NCBI GenBank assembly: GCA_963778465.1
Contig: CAVZUK010000002.1
Coordinates: 496,001 to 560,000, forward strand
Direction of reading: 5' to 3'
From: CAVZBW01 sp963778465
GTDB lineage: Bacteria > Actinomycetota > Acidimicrobiia > Acidimicrobiales > RAAP-2
DNA length: 64,000 nucleotides
The number at the start of each line of letters is the position of its first letter. Positions within the stretch are counted from its first letter, which is position 1. The notes beneath the pieces are model-generated. The model was not told the origin of the DNA, did not search any database, and saw only the letters and a list, made by a program, of their open reading frames with translations. A program made the translations under genes and the position numbers. This document shows positions 16,674 through 24,300 of the stretch, one piece after another.

Positions 16674-17500
16674 GACGGCCAGCCCTCGACCAGTCCGAGC
16701 TCCGCGCAGAGGGCCTGCGACTCGATGAGCGACCCGTTGGTGGGCGCCGGGTCGGGATTGTCGGCCAACCATGCCACGACCGATCCGCAGACCTCCGGGG
16801 GAGCGGCCTGGCTGGGGTCGAGGCCGGCCACGTCGGCCATGTGCAGCTGCATGCGCTCGGTGAGGATGAAGCCGGGGTGCACGTTGTAGGCGCGCAGGCC
16901 CCGGTCGCCGAGCTCGACCGCCAGGATGCCGGCGACCTTGAAGAGGCCACCCTTTCCGACCGCGTAACCGACGCCGTAGCTGCCCATGTCGAGCGGGTCG
17001 ACGTACGCGACCGCCGAGGTCACGTTGATGACGGTGCCGCCGCCCCGCTCGATCATCCCGGGCACGAGCGTCGTGATGAGGGCGAGCGGGGCCACCAGGT
17101 CGATCGACAGCTCGTCGTTGAGGTCGGCCAGGGAGAGCCCGAGGACCGGGGCCTGGGCGCCACGCCCGGTGTAGATGGCGTTGTTGACGAGGAGGTCGAC
17201 GCGGCCCCAACGCTCGAGAAGCCGCCCGACCATGGTCCCGACGGAGAGCGGGTCCGCCAGGTCGACCGCCAGCGGCAGCGCCTCGACGCCGGCCTCACGG
17301 ACGAGCTCCGCGGTGCTCTCCACGCTGCCGGGGAGGGCGCGGCGCTCGCCGTCGTGGCCCACGTCGAAGCCCTCGCCCTCCCGTGCCGTGCGGGCGGTCA
17401 CCGCCACGTCGAACCCGGCCCGGGCGAGCGCCACCGCCGCGGCGCGGCCCACGCCCCTGCTGGCGCCCGTCACGAGCGCCCTCCGTCGTTCGTTGCCCAT
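16670..17500 (-). CDS. SDR family NAD(P)-dependent oxidoreductase
   Basis: 276 residues. TGASRGVG is the nucleotide motif, VNNAIYTG the central strand, INVTSAV supplies the serine and YAVGK the Tyr-Lys pair. A segment PGSVESTAELV followed by LLERWGRVDLLVNN is shared almost word for word with the SDR at 25282, so these two are paralogues of a distinct subgroup. It heads an operon with a Gfo/Idh enzyme and a binding protein. The preceding gene on this strand ends 57 bases away from its end side, and the SBP gene at 17559 lies upstream. Confidence 0.9.
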   Translation of the reverse strand: MGNERRRALVTGASRGVGRAAAVALARAGFDVAVTARTAREGEGFDVGHDGERRALPGSVESTAELVREAGVEALPLAVDLADPLSVGTMVGRLLERWGRVDLLVNNAIYTGRGAQAPVLGLSLADLNDELSIDLVAPLALITTLVPGMIERGGGTVINVTSAVAYVDPLDMGSYGVGYAVGKGGLFKVAGILAVELGDRGLRAYNVHPGFILTERMQLHMADVAGLDPSQAAPPEVCGSVVAWLADNPDPAPTNGSLIESQALCAELGLVEGWPS

Positions 17501-17558
17501 GGTCGTCCCCTGTCCGTCTCGGGCGCCGCTCAGAAGCGCCCCAACGGGGGCGACTAGC

Positions 17559-18788
17559 TCAAGTTGCGCAGATCAGCTTGCCGTCGTTCAGCTCGACGAA
17601 CTTCTTGTCCTTGATGCCCATGAGGAAGAAGCAGCTGTTGTTGGCCGGCTTCCCCTTCACGAAGTGGATCGGCGGCGTGAGCCCCCCGAGCGTGGTGCTC
17701 GCGGGCATCGCATAGAGGCCCGAGACGATCTCGGCCGAGGTCGGCGTGGCGCTCAGGTGCCCGGACGCCACCGCCTCCTGCAGCTCGGCCCCGTCCGACC
17801 ACGACTGGAGGACCACCTCGCCGAAGTTGGGTCCCTTGGGCACGGCCGGCGCGTACTTGTCGAGCGCCTCGTACATGGTCTTGGTGGCGTTGTTGTGCAC
17901 GAACCAGGGGAGGTCGGACTGGGTGTCGATGTTCCCCTCCATCGCCGGGATGCTGAGCCACGACAGCGACACCGTGCCGTCACTGCTCAGCTCCACGGGG
18001 GTGTAGCCCTGTGCGGCGCAGTCCTGGGCCACCTTGGCGACGATGGCGGACGCGTCACCGACGACCATGGCGTCCGCCTTGGACTGCTTCGCGGCGATGC
18101 ACTGGGCCGTGTAGTTGGGGGCCGAGAAGGAGATGCCCGACTCGTACACCATCTTGATCCCCACCTTGGCCAGGTCCTGCTTGCCCTGGGCCACGGACTG
18201 GGCACAGATGGCCACCTCTACGCAGTAGAGGGCGGCCTCGGCCTTGACCCCCTGCTTCTTGGCCACGATGGCCCCGACGGGGTTGGTGTAATTGAACGTG
18301 GCCCCCGGCGGGTAGAAGTCGGGGTTCTGGTAGCCGGCGTCGGTCTCCTGCCCGCCGAGCACGGGGACCTTCTGCCCCTCGACGTAGGAGGCCCAGGAGG
18401 CGTCCTCGTCGCTGTTGTCAAAGAGGGCGACGGCGTGGTCGCTCTCGACCAGCGTCTTCGCGTCGGCCAGCGAGTTGCCGGGGTTGTAGGCGTCGTCCTT
18501 GATGATCAGCTGGACCTGGTGACCGGCGAGACCGCCGTGGCTGTTGACCCACGACGCCCAGGCCTGCATGGTCGCCGAGGTCTGGCTGATGGTCGAGGCC
18601 TCCGGTCCCGTGCAGCTGCAGATGTCGCCGACCACGACCGGGGCTTCGGTCGCCGCACCCGCCGGTGCCGAACCCGTGAGGGCGGCAAGCCCGATCAGGC
18701 TCCCGGAGAGCATGGCCGTCGCGATCGCGCCGGCGGCCGCCCGCCGCGCCGCACTCCAGGGACCCTTTTTCCGAAAACGACCCCGCAT
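17559..18788 (-). CDS. Branched-chain-amino-acid-type ABC transporter substrate-binding protein
   Basis: 409 residues. An Arg/Lys-rich N-terminus (RGRFRKKGPW) and a hydrophobic Ala/Leu stretch ending SAPAGA form a Sec-type signal peptide of about 45 residues. The mature part VVVGDICSCTGPEAS, WASWVNSHGGLAGHQV and AVALFDNSDEDAS follow the LivJ-type fold. It should bind an acid or amide outside the membrane for the Liv-type permease; the matching channel may be the 35632-39363 fusion. ATG 18788 was chosen over an upstream ATG at 18836 because AAGGAGG sits eight bases upstream. Three palindromes precede it (18810-18915). Confidence 0.9.
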   Translation of the reverse strand: MRGRFRKKGPWSAARRAAAGAIATAMLSGSLIGLAALTGSAPAGAATEAPVVVGDICSCTGPEASTISQTSATMQAWASWVNSHGGLAGHQVQLIIKDDAYNPGNSLADAKTLVESDHAVALFDNSDEDASWASYVEGQKVPVLGGQETDAGYQNPDFYPPGATFNYTNPVGAIVAKKQGVKAEAALYCVEVAICAQSVAQGKQDLAKVGIKMVYESGISFSAPNYTAQCIAAKQSKADAMVVGDASAIVAKVAQDCAAQGYTPVELSSDGTVSLSWLSIPAMEGNIDTQSDLPWFVHNNATKTMYEALDKYAPAVPKGPNFGEVVLQSWSDGAELQEAVASGHLSATPTSAEIVSGLYAMPASTTLGGLTPPIHFVKGKPANNSCFFLMGIKDKKFVELNDGKLICAT

Positions 18789-18809
18789 GTGAACCCCCCT
18801 CCTTGCTTC

Positions 18810-18825
18810 CCGGACGACGGTCCGG
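18810..18825. promoter_or_regulatory. Inverted repeat in the leader of the binding-protein gene
   Basis: CCGGAC GACG GTCCGG: perfect six-base arms, 22 bases before the ATG at 18788 on the minus strand. It could form an RNA hairpin just upstream of the ribosome site or bind a dimeric regulator. Confidence 0.4.
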
Positions 18826-18832
18826 AATTTTG

Positions 18833-18851
18833 ACATCCATGTGTCGGATGT
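18833..18851. promoter_or_regulatory. Inverted repeat ACATCC-7-GGATGT
   Basis: Perfect six-base arms around ATGTGTC. It lies in the upstream region of the binding-protein gene, next to a candidate minus-strand -10 box (TAGCGT near 18870). Confidence 0.35.
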
Positions 18852-18897
18852 AACGACTTCGAAACGCTACCTTCGCCGCTCGCCGCGCGCTCGGCAC

Positions 18898-18915
18898 CCT
18901 GACACGAATGTCAGG
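18898..18915. promoter_or_regulatory. 18-bp perfect palindrome, probable operator
   Basis: CCTGACA CGAA TGTCAGG: seven-base perfect arms around four bases, about 110 bases upstream of the binding-protein start and 157 bases downstream of the M24 gene stop. Size and symmetry fit a TetR- or GntR-type site. The regulator is unknown; no regulator gene is adjacent. Confidence 0.5.
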
Positions 18916-19071
18916 CTATTCGATGCCGGCGCCCCCGCGGGAGCCGAATCTGCAGGTTGTTGGCGACCGGGCACCGTCGGGCCTCGGCCCAGATCTCGTG
19001 GCGCTGCTCCCAGTAGTCGCCCCCATGGTGGTCGAAGTCGACGGTCGCCCGCTCCGTCTGGTCCGTGTTGC

Positions 19072-20235
19072 TCAAGGTGCGAACCTTCCCACCCTCGTCA
19101 GGACCTCGGCCCCCTCCGCCCCCACGCGCACGACGCCGCGCTCGAGGAAGCCACCGGTGCCTTCCGCCGTGACCCAGGACTGGACGCACAGCACGGCGTC
19201 CTCCTGGAGCACCGCCCCGTCGCCGCGGCCGAGCCCGATCACCGGCGGCTCCACTCCCAGCCCGAGGCCGTGTGCCAGCACGACGGACGGGAGTCGCTCG
19301 CCGGTCGACTCCCACGCCCGGCGCAGGTCGGCCCCGGTGTTGCCGGCCCGGCAGGCACCGACCAGGGCATCGAGCCCGCGCCAGCACCGTTCCGCCAGGG
19401 CCCCGGCGCCCCTGGGCGCCGGCCCACTCGACAGGCGGGTGCGGGCCAGGCTGGCCTCGTAGCCGGCGTAGAGCGCACCCGGCGACAGGACCACGAGCTC
19501 GCCCTCGCCGACCGGCCGCTCGCTCGCCAGGTACCGGAAGCGCACCGGGCCCCGGGTGGCGGTGGCGAAGGCCACGCTTTCGCTCGCGGGGTTGGGGGCA
19601 CCGAGGCGGGCCACGCACTCCTCGTAGACCCCGAGCAGCTCGCGCTCGGTGACGCCCGGCGCCAACGCCTGCTCGAGCGCCGAGAGCCCGGCCTCGGCGA
19701 TGGCCGCCGCGACGGTGATGCAGGTCATCTCGTCGGCGGTCTTGCTCGAACGTGCCCGTGACATCACGGGCGAGCCGTCGACGAGCTCGCCACCGGGGAA
19801 GAGCGTGGGCAGCACCTGACCGAACATGGGTGTGAGGCCGTCGGTGCCGACCCGCTCGGCCTGGCCCAGCCCCGGGATGGCGCCGACCGCCTGCAAGAGG
19901 TTGCCGGGGTTCCAGAACATCGGGTACAGGTCCTCGTTGGCGATCTCGGGCGGGATCCCCTCGTCCCACACGGACAGCAGGTGCACCCGGCCGGTCTCGC
20001 GCACGGCCACGCAGACCGCTGCGAACGGATTGACCCCGGCCCGCCACAGCTGACGGGCTCCCGACGTGTAACGCACGTCGCCGATGCGACCGAGGATGAG
20101 TGCGTCCAGGTTGTCGGCCTCCATGCCTTCGAAGACCCTCTGGCGGCGGTCCTGGCGCAGCCGGGAGAAGTCGACCCGTGCGCCCTCCTCGAGCGCCATG
20201 GTCCCCACGAGAACGCCCTGGTCGCGGGGCCTCAT
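19072..20235 (-). CDS. M24 (creatinase/aminopeptidase P) fold protein, metal site degraded
   Basis: 387 residues. The pita-bread fold is recognisable (YAGYEASLARTR; LAHGLGLGVEPP), but the five metal ligands are largely lost when aligned with its upstream partner: VDVG is LSPG, YASDYGRT is YEASLART, LVLEP is LCVQS; the histidine of LAHG remains. It therefore probably does not hydrolyse peptide or C-N bonds by the usual mechanism. ATG 20235 overlaps the stop of the intact paralogue (ATGA). An inactive subunit in a heterodimer with that partner is my inference; a changed activity is the alternative. Confidence 0.85.
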   Translation of the reverse strand: MRPRDQGVLVGTMALEEGARVDFSRLRQDRRQRVFEGMEADNLDALILGRIGDVRYTSGARQLWRAGVNPFAAVCVAVRETGRVHLLSVWDEGIPPEIANEDLYPMFWNPGNLLQAVGAIPGLGQAERVGTDGLTPMFGQVLPTLFPGGELVDGSPVMSRARSSKTADEMTCITVAAAIAEAGLSALEQALAPGVTERELLGVYEECVARLGAPNPASESVAFATATRGPVRFRYLASERPVGEGELVVLSPGALYAGYEASLARTRLSSGPAPRGAGALAERCWRGLDALVGACRAGNTGADLRRAWESTGERLPSVVLAHGLGLGVEPPVIGLGRGDGAVLQEDAVLCVQSWVTAEGTGGFLERGVVRVGAEGAEVLTRVGRFAP

Positions 20236-21470
20236 GCCGTCACCTCGAAGGGCTCGTAGGAGGAGCCGCTCAGGAGCACCCAACCCGTGTCGGTCACGGC
20301 CACGATGTCCTCGGAGCGGTAGCCGGAGGCCCCTTCCTCCCAGATCACCGGCTCGAGGACGAGCACCATGCCGGGCTCCATCACCTGTCGCTCGTCGAAC
20401 GCCTCGCCGAGATCGGTACCGATGAGCGGCATCTCCGCGCTGTCGGTGCCCACCCCGTGGGCCAGGTAGAAGTGCTCGATCCAGGGCCGCTCACCGCCGT
20501 TGGCCTCGATGGCGGCCCGGCCGAGTTGCAGCGCCGAGACCCCCGGCTTGCAGATGTCCAAGACGGCGTCGACGACGGTGCGCCACCGGCGGAATTGCGA
20601 GGCCTGCCGCTCGCTCGGGACCGGGCCGGCGCTCGTGATCCAGGTGCGGCCGTAGTCGGAGGCGTAGCCCTGATAGAGGATCCCCACGTCGACCCAGATC
20701 ACGTCGCCCTCCCGGAGGAACCGGTCGGTGGTGGCGGTGGGGTAGGCCAGGTCGCCGTGGCTCGTCCACGGGCCGACCTCCTTGGTCGGGGCCATCACCT
20801 GCCAGATCGGGTCGATGCTGCTCGCCGAGGCTCCCAGCTCGAAGAGGTGACGCAGGAAGGCCGCGCTGAGCTCCGTCTGGCGCACCCCGGGACGGAGGAT
20901 CGCCTGGGCCTCGACCATGGCCAGCTCGTTGATCCGCTGGGCCGTGCGGATGCAGGCCACCTCGTCGGGCGTCTTCCTGAGCTTGACGGGGCTCATGACG
21001 GATCCCGCGTCCACCCACTCGAACCCGGCGGGGTTGCGCAGCACGGCATGGGGCTGGTCGTCGACCCCGAGGCGCGCCCCCGGCGAGAAGAGCTCTCCGA
21101 GCGCCTGCGTCAGATGCTCGATCCCGTCGTCGAGATCGGGGAAGAGGGGACCGTGCAGGTGGTCCTCGGGGAGGTCGGGCGGGACGCCGTCCCAAAACGG
21201 CGTGAACAGGTGGGGTGCGTCTGCGCCCCGCACGACGACCGCCACGGGGCGGAACAGTCCGGCCCGGCCGCTGTCGTCCCCCGGCGCCAACGCACCGGTG
21301 GCGTAGGACACGGCGCTCGAGCCGAGGAGGACCAGGCCATCCATCCCCTCCTCCTCGAGCTGCGCCTGCAGGCGAGCGTGGCGCTCTTTTCGCATCCGGG
21401 CCAAGTCGGGGCGCTCGGGGATCGCCTGTCCCCCGATCGTCGCTCCGGCCGCCCAATCCTCGACCGACAT
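20232..21470 (-). CDS. M24 family metallopeptidase/creatinase-like hydrolase
   Basis: 412 residues with an N-terminal creatinase domain (about 1-170) and a C-terminal catalytic domain. All five metal ligands are visible: VDVG and YASDYGRT (two Asp), LAHGVGTD (His), LVLEPVIW and YRSEDIV (two Glu). Such enzymes cleave X-Pro peptides, creatine or related C-N bonds. GGAGGGGAGG precedes the ATG. It is coupled by ATGA to a degenerate paralogue downstream. Its upstream region is unusually structured: a 28-bp inverted repeat, a GTTC/GAAC palindrome and five tandem repeats (21493-21613). Confidence 0.92.
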   Translation of the reverse strand: MSVEDWAAGATIGGQAIPERPDLARMRKERHARLQAQLEEEGMDGLVLLGSSAVSYATGALAPGDDSGRAGLFRPVAVVVRGADAPHLFTPFWDGVPPDLPEDHLHGPLFPDLDDGIEHLTQALGELFSPGARLGVDDQPHAVLRNPAGFEWVDAGSVMSPVKLRKTPDEVACIRTAQRINELAMVEAQAILRPGVRQTELSAAFLRHLFELGASASSIDPIWQVMAPTKEVGPWTSHGDLAYPTATTDRFLREGDVIWVDVGILYQGYASDYGRTWITSAGPVPSERQASQFRRWRTVVDAVLDICKPGVSALQLGRAAIEANGGERPWIEHFYLAHGVGTDSAEMPLIGTDLGEAFDERQVMEPGMVLVLEPVIWEEGASGYRSEDIVAVTDTGWVLLSGSSYEPFEVTA

Positions 21471-21492
21471 CGCCCTCCCCTCCCGAGCCGCC

Positions 21493-21520
21493 CCGCTTGG
21501 AGCATGCGGATTCCAAGCGG
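21493..21520. repeat. 28-bp inverted repeat before the M24 pair
   Basis: CCGCTTGGA (21493-21501) and TCCAAGCGG (21512-21520) are perfect nine-base arms around ten bases that contain GCATGC. It lies 23 bases upstream of the ATG at 21470, so it could be an operator or a leader hairpin close to the ribosome site. Confidence 0.55.
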
Positions 21521-21534
21521 ACTAGGAGCACCCT

Positions 21535-21547
21535 GTTCCCCAAGAAC
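21535..21547. promoter_or_regulatory. GTTC-5-GAAC palindrome
   Basis: GTTCCCCAAGAAC. On the minus strand it lies directly after a TTGACA-like -35 at about 21553-21558. It resembles the TGTTC/GAACA element at 2962-2975, but with one more spacer base. Confidence 0.35.
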
Positions 21548-21554
21548 GCGCGTT

Positions 21555-21613
21555 GTCAACTCCTGGGGGCAACTCGTCTGGGTCAACTCGTGCGCGTCAA
21601 CTGCTGGGTCAGC
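21555..21613. repeat. Five tandem GTCAACTC repeats
   Basis: GTCAAC (21555), GGCAAC (21568), GTCAAC (21582), GTCAAC (21596) and GTCAGC (21608), each followed by a TC/GCTG-like tail, repeat every 12-14 bases. On the minus strand each contains GTTGAC. They run across the stop codon of the 21609 gene into the upstream region of the M24 genes. Too short for CRISPR; phased regulator sites are more likely. Confidence 0.5.
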
Positions 21614-22580
21614 TCCTGCGGGGTCGGGGCGGCTGGGCACGCAGCGCCTCCATGACTCGTGCACAGGCCACCCCGTCCCGAAAGGAGGGTGAGACTTGGC
21701 GACCCTCCGCGACGGCCTGGCAGACCTCGGTCGCCCACGCCGTCATCGCGACCTCGTGGGGGTCGCCACGGGGGGGCGTGAATTCGAGATCCTCCCGGTG
21801 CCCGTCGACCCGGCGCAGCGTCAATCGGACGTCGGCCGTGTTGTCGATCGCACCCTCGGACCCGGTGACGACGATCCGGGGCGGCAGCGACACGGCGGAG
21901 GTGAACGAGGTGTCGACGCTGGCCGTGGCCCCGGTCTCGAGCTCCAACCAGGCGCTGAAGGCGTCCTCGGCGCTGCAGGTCTGCAGGCGGCCCTCGGCGT
22001 CGGGCCGCTCGGTGATCGTCGTCCACGTCGCCCCGCCAGCGGACTCGATCTCGCCGAGCAACCACCGGATCGTGTCGATGGCGTGCGAGCCGAAGGCACC
22101 GATCCACCCGCCGCCCCGCGACCGGTCGAAGAGCCAGCCGTAGGGACGCAGGGGCACCCGCGAGCCAGACGTCATGGCCACGTAGGTCAGGTGCTCGGGC
22201 CGGCCGATGGCACCGGCTTCGAGGAGCTCCTTCATCCGGCGCCGCGCCGGCTGGTGCCGGAACTCGAAGTTGACCAGGTTGACGACGCCTGCAGCCTCGG
22301 CCGCCTCCGCGAGCGAGGTGGCCTCGTCGAGCGAGGTCCCGAACGGCTTGTCGCAGAGCACGGCCCGGCCGGCGGCGATCGCCATGCGGGCGTGGTCGAG
22401 GTGGAGAAACGGTGGGGAATGGATCGAGACGAGGTCGACGTCCGCCCCGCAGAGGCGCTCGACCCCGGCGCGGTCGCGCGCCGAGACGACGTCGACGTCG
22501 CAGCCGATCGAGCGGAAGGTGGGCGCGACCACTCGCTCGCCGAACCCGGTGCCGACCACGCCCACTCGCATCGGCGTCAT
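21609..22580 (-). CDS. Gfo/Idh/MocA family oxidoreductase
   Basis: About 323 residues from ATG 22580 (MTPMRVGVVGTGFG); ATG 22571 is equally possible and an upstream in-frame extension to 22646 is not conserved. The dinucleotide motif is GVVGTGFG. The family EKP motif appears as CDKPF, keeping the lysine. GAFGSHAIDTIRW is the C-terminal active-site strand. NAD(P)-dependent oxidation or reduction of a small cyclic or sugar-like substrate is expected. It is divergent from the SnoaL gene at 22658, and its stop lies in the tandem-repeat array upstream of the M24 genes. Confidence 0.88.
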   Translation of the reverse strand: MTPMRVGVVGTGFGERVVAPTFRSIGCDVDVVSARDRAGVERLCGADVDLVSIHSPPFLHLDHARMAIAAGRAVLCDKPFGTSLDEATSLAEAAEAAGVVNLVNFEFRHQPARRRMKELLEAGAIGRPEHLTYVAMTSGSRVPLRPYGWLFDRSRGGGWIGAFGSHAIDTIRWLLGEIESAGGATWTTITERPDAEGRLQTCSAEDAFSAWLELETGATASVDTSFTSAVSLPPRIVVTGSEGAIDNTADVRLTLRRVDGHREDLEFTPPRGDPHEVAMTAWATEVCQAVAEGRQVSPSFRDGVACARVMEALRAQPPRPRRS

Positions 22581-22657
22581 TCTTACGGCCTCACGGCGGT
22601 CCCGCCGCGGTGCTATGACTGCGTGCGATCGAGAGGCCGTGTCCAAGGGGGAGAGCC

Positions 22658-23068
22658 GTGGGGGTTATCGAGGATTGGCTCGAGTGCTACAACGCTCGGG
22701 ACTGGGATCGCCTGGCGGGGTTCTTCTCCCCGACCGACTTTCTCCGAGTGGGTCCCTTCGCCGACACGATCTCCTCGAGCACGGAGTACGTGGCGTTCCT
22801 GCGGCGGGTGATCCCCACGCTGGGCCCGCAGTACGGTCTCACCGCCGAGCGGATCGTCTACTCGGACCGGACGGTTACCGCAGAGCTGGTCGAGCACTAC
22901 GAGCTCCACGGCGAGCTGCGCCACACGCCGGAGGTGATCGTGTTCGACCTCGACGGCGACGGGCGCATCACGAGCGTCCACGTGTACGTGCAGCGGGTCG
23001 GAGAGGTGGCCGCGGCCGGAGGCCGGGCCGCCATGGGCGAAGTGGCGAAGGGGAACGATGGAGCTTGA
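22658..23068 (+). CDS. SnoaL-like/NTF2-like protein
   Basis: 136 residues. IEDWLECYNARDWDRLAGFFSP and RVGPFADTISSSTEYVAFLRRV, followed by three C-terminal strands (VTAELVEHYELHG, PEVIVFDLDGDGRI, SVHVYVQRV), form the usual cone-shaped pocket fold. Many act as isomerases, dehydratases or cyclases on ring substrates. GTG 22658 follows AAGGGGGAG. The next gene, an SDR, begins 11 bases before its stop, so they are co-translated. A TATGAC box near 22614 may be the -10. Confidence 0.78.
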   Translation: MGVIEDWLECYNARDWDRLAGFFSPTDFLRVGPFADTISSSTEYVAFLRRVIPTLGPQYGLTAERIVYSDRTVTAELVEHYELHGELRHTPEVIVFDLDGDGRITSVHVYVQRVGEVAAAGGRAAMGEVAKGNDGA

Positions 23069-23834
23069 CGGGGCAGCGGCACTGGTGACCGGTGGAGCCG
23101 GTGGGCTCGGAGAGGCGACCGTCCGGCGGCTGTCCGCGGCCGGAGCGAAAGTGGTCGTCGCCGATCTGGCCGCCGACCGGGGCCGGGCGCTGGCGGACGA
23201 GCTCGGTACGGCCGAGTTCGTGGAGACGGACGTGACGAGCGAAGAGAGCGTGTCGCGCGCCCTCGAGCGCGCCGCGACGCTCAGTCCGGTACGGGTGGCG
23301 GTCGCCGTCCACGGCGGCTTCGGCGGGGGTGGGCGAACGCTCAAGTCCGACGGTACGCCGCACAGCCTCGACGACTACCGCAAGGTGCTCGACCACTACC
23401 TGGTGGGGACCTTCAACGTCCTGCGCCTCTCGGCGGCCGCCATCTCCAAGACCGAGCCGCTCGAGGGCGGGGAGCGGGGCGTGATCGTCAACACCGCCTC
23501 GATCGCCGGGTACGAGGGCACGATCGGCCAGGTGGCCTACGCGAGCGCCAAGGGCGGCGTCATCGGGATGACCCTGACGGCCGCCCGAGACCTTGCGGTG
23601 GTCGGCATCCGGGTGGTGACGATCGCGCCGGGGACGTTCGCCACGCCGGCCTACGGGATGCCCGAGGACCAGCTCGATGCCATCTGGGGTCCGGTGGTCC
23701 CCTTCCCCAAGCGCATGGGGCGCCCCGCCGAGTACGCGCAGCTGGTGGCGGCCATCTGCGAGAACCCCTATCTCAACGGCGAGGTCATCCGGATCGACGG
23801 GGCGATCCGCTTCGGGCCGAAGAGCCCCCGTTGA
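23058..23834 (+). CDS. SDR family oxidoreductase, 3-hydroxyacyl-CoA dehydrogenase type-2-like
   Basis: 258 residues. TGGAGGLGEAT is the nucleotide motif, VADLAADRG fits NAD preference, VNTASIAG supplies the serine and YASAK the Tyr-Lys pair. VAVHGGFGGG and the insertion LEGGERGVIVN resemble the HSD17B10/type-2 3-hydroxyacyl-CoA dehydrogenase group, so oxidation of a 3-hydroxyacyl-CoA or hydroxysteroid is likely. It overlaps the SnoaL gene upstream; AAGGGG lies before the ATG. A hotdog thioesterase gene follows. Confidence 0.9.
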   Translation: MELDGAAALVTGGAGGLGEATVRRLSAAGAKVVVADLAADRGRALADELGTAEFVETDVTSEESVSRALERAATLSPVRVAVAVHGGFGGGGRTLKSDGTPHSLDDYRKVLDHYLVGTFNVLRLSAAAISKTEPLEGGERGVIVNTASIAGYEGTIGQVAYASAKGGVIGMTLTAARDLAVVGIRVVTIAPGTFATPAYGMPEDQLDAIWGPVVPFPKRMGRPAEYAQLVAAICENPYLNGEVIRIDGAIRFGPKSPR

Positions 23835-23859
23835 CCGGGCCTCGTCGAGCGAGCGCCCG

Positions 23860-24275
23860 TTGACCGAGAAGCCCCGACCCGCGCTGGTCGAGGGTCACGC
23901 CTTCGAGGCGCTCGACTGGCACGAGGTGGCGGTCGACGGCGCCGACTGGGCCATCGAGATGGCGGTCACGCCGCGCGTCGTCAACTCCTCGGGCGTGCTC
24001 CAGGGTGGGCTGCTGGCCACCCTGGCAGACATGGTGGCGGGGACCGCGCTCGTGCGCGGCAGGGATCCCTACGCGCGCGCAGCGCGACGACGGAGATGCA
24101 CGTCAGCTTTCTCGAGGCGGCGCGGGAGGGGCCGGTCGTCGCCACCGCCCACGTCCTGCGGCGCGGCCGGAGGACGGCGGTGGTACGGGTGGACGTGCGG
24201 GATCGCAGTGCGGGGGAGATCCTCGTGGCGACCGCGACCCTCTCGTTCGCGGTGAGGCGCGCGGAGGACGCCTGA
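23860..24275 (+). CDS. PaaI-type hotdog thioesterase (frameshifted)
   Basis: The first frame, from TTG 23860, encodes LVEGHAFEALDWHEV and NSSGVLQGGLLATLADMV, the hotdog motif with the substrate helix. After about 24080 homology continues one frame back: TTEMHVSFLEAAREGPV, then VLRRGRRTAVVRVDVRD and a C-terminal strand, to TGA 24273-24275. A single missing base in the GCGCGCGC tract at 24069-24092 would restore about 138 residues, the normal family length. Thioesterases of this group release free CoA from dead-end acyl-CoAs. The stop of the SDR gene and this start are linked by an odd ten-codon frame (TTGA at 23831 and 23860). Confidence 0.65.
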
Positions 24276-24300
24276 CGCTGCCCGGGCGCGAGAGCCCCGG

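Noticed and set aside
21555..21613. CRISPR-like array
   Set aside because: The five units are six to ten bases with 6-8-base spacers and no unique spacer sequences. No cas gene is present anywhere in the window.
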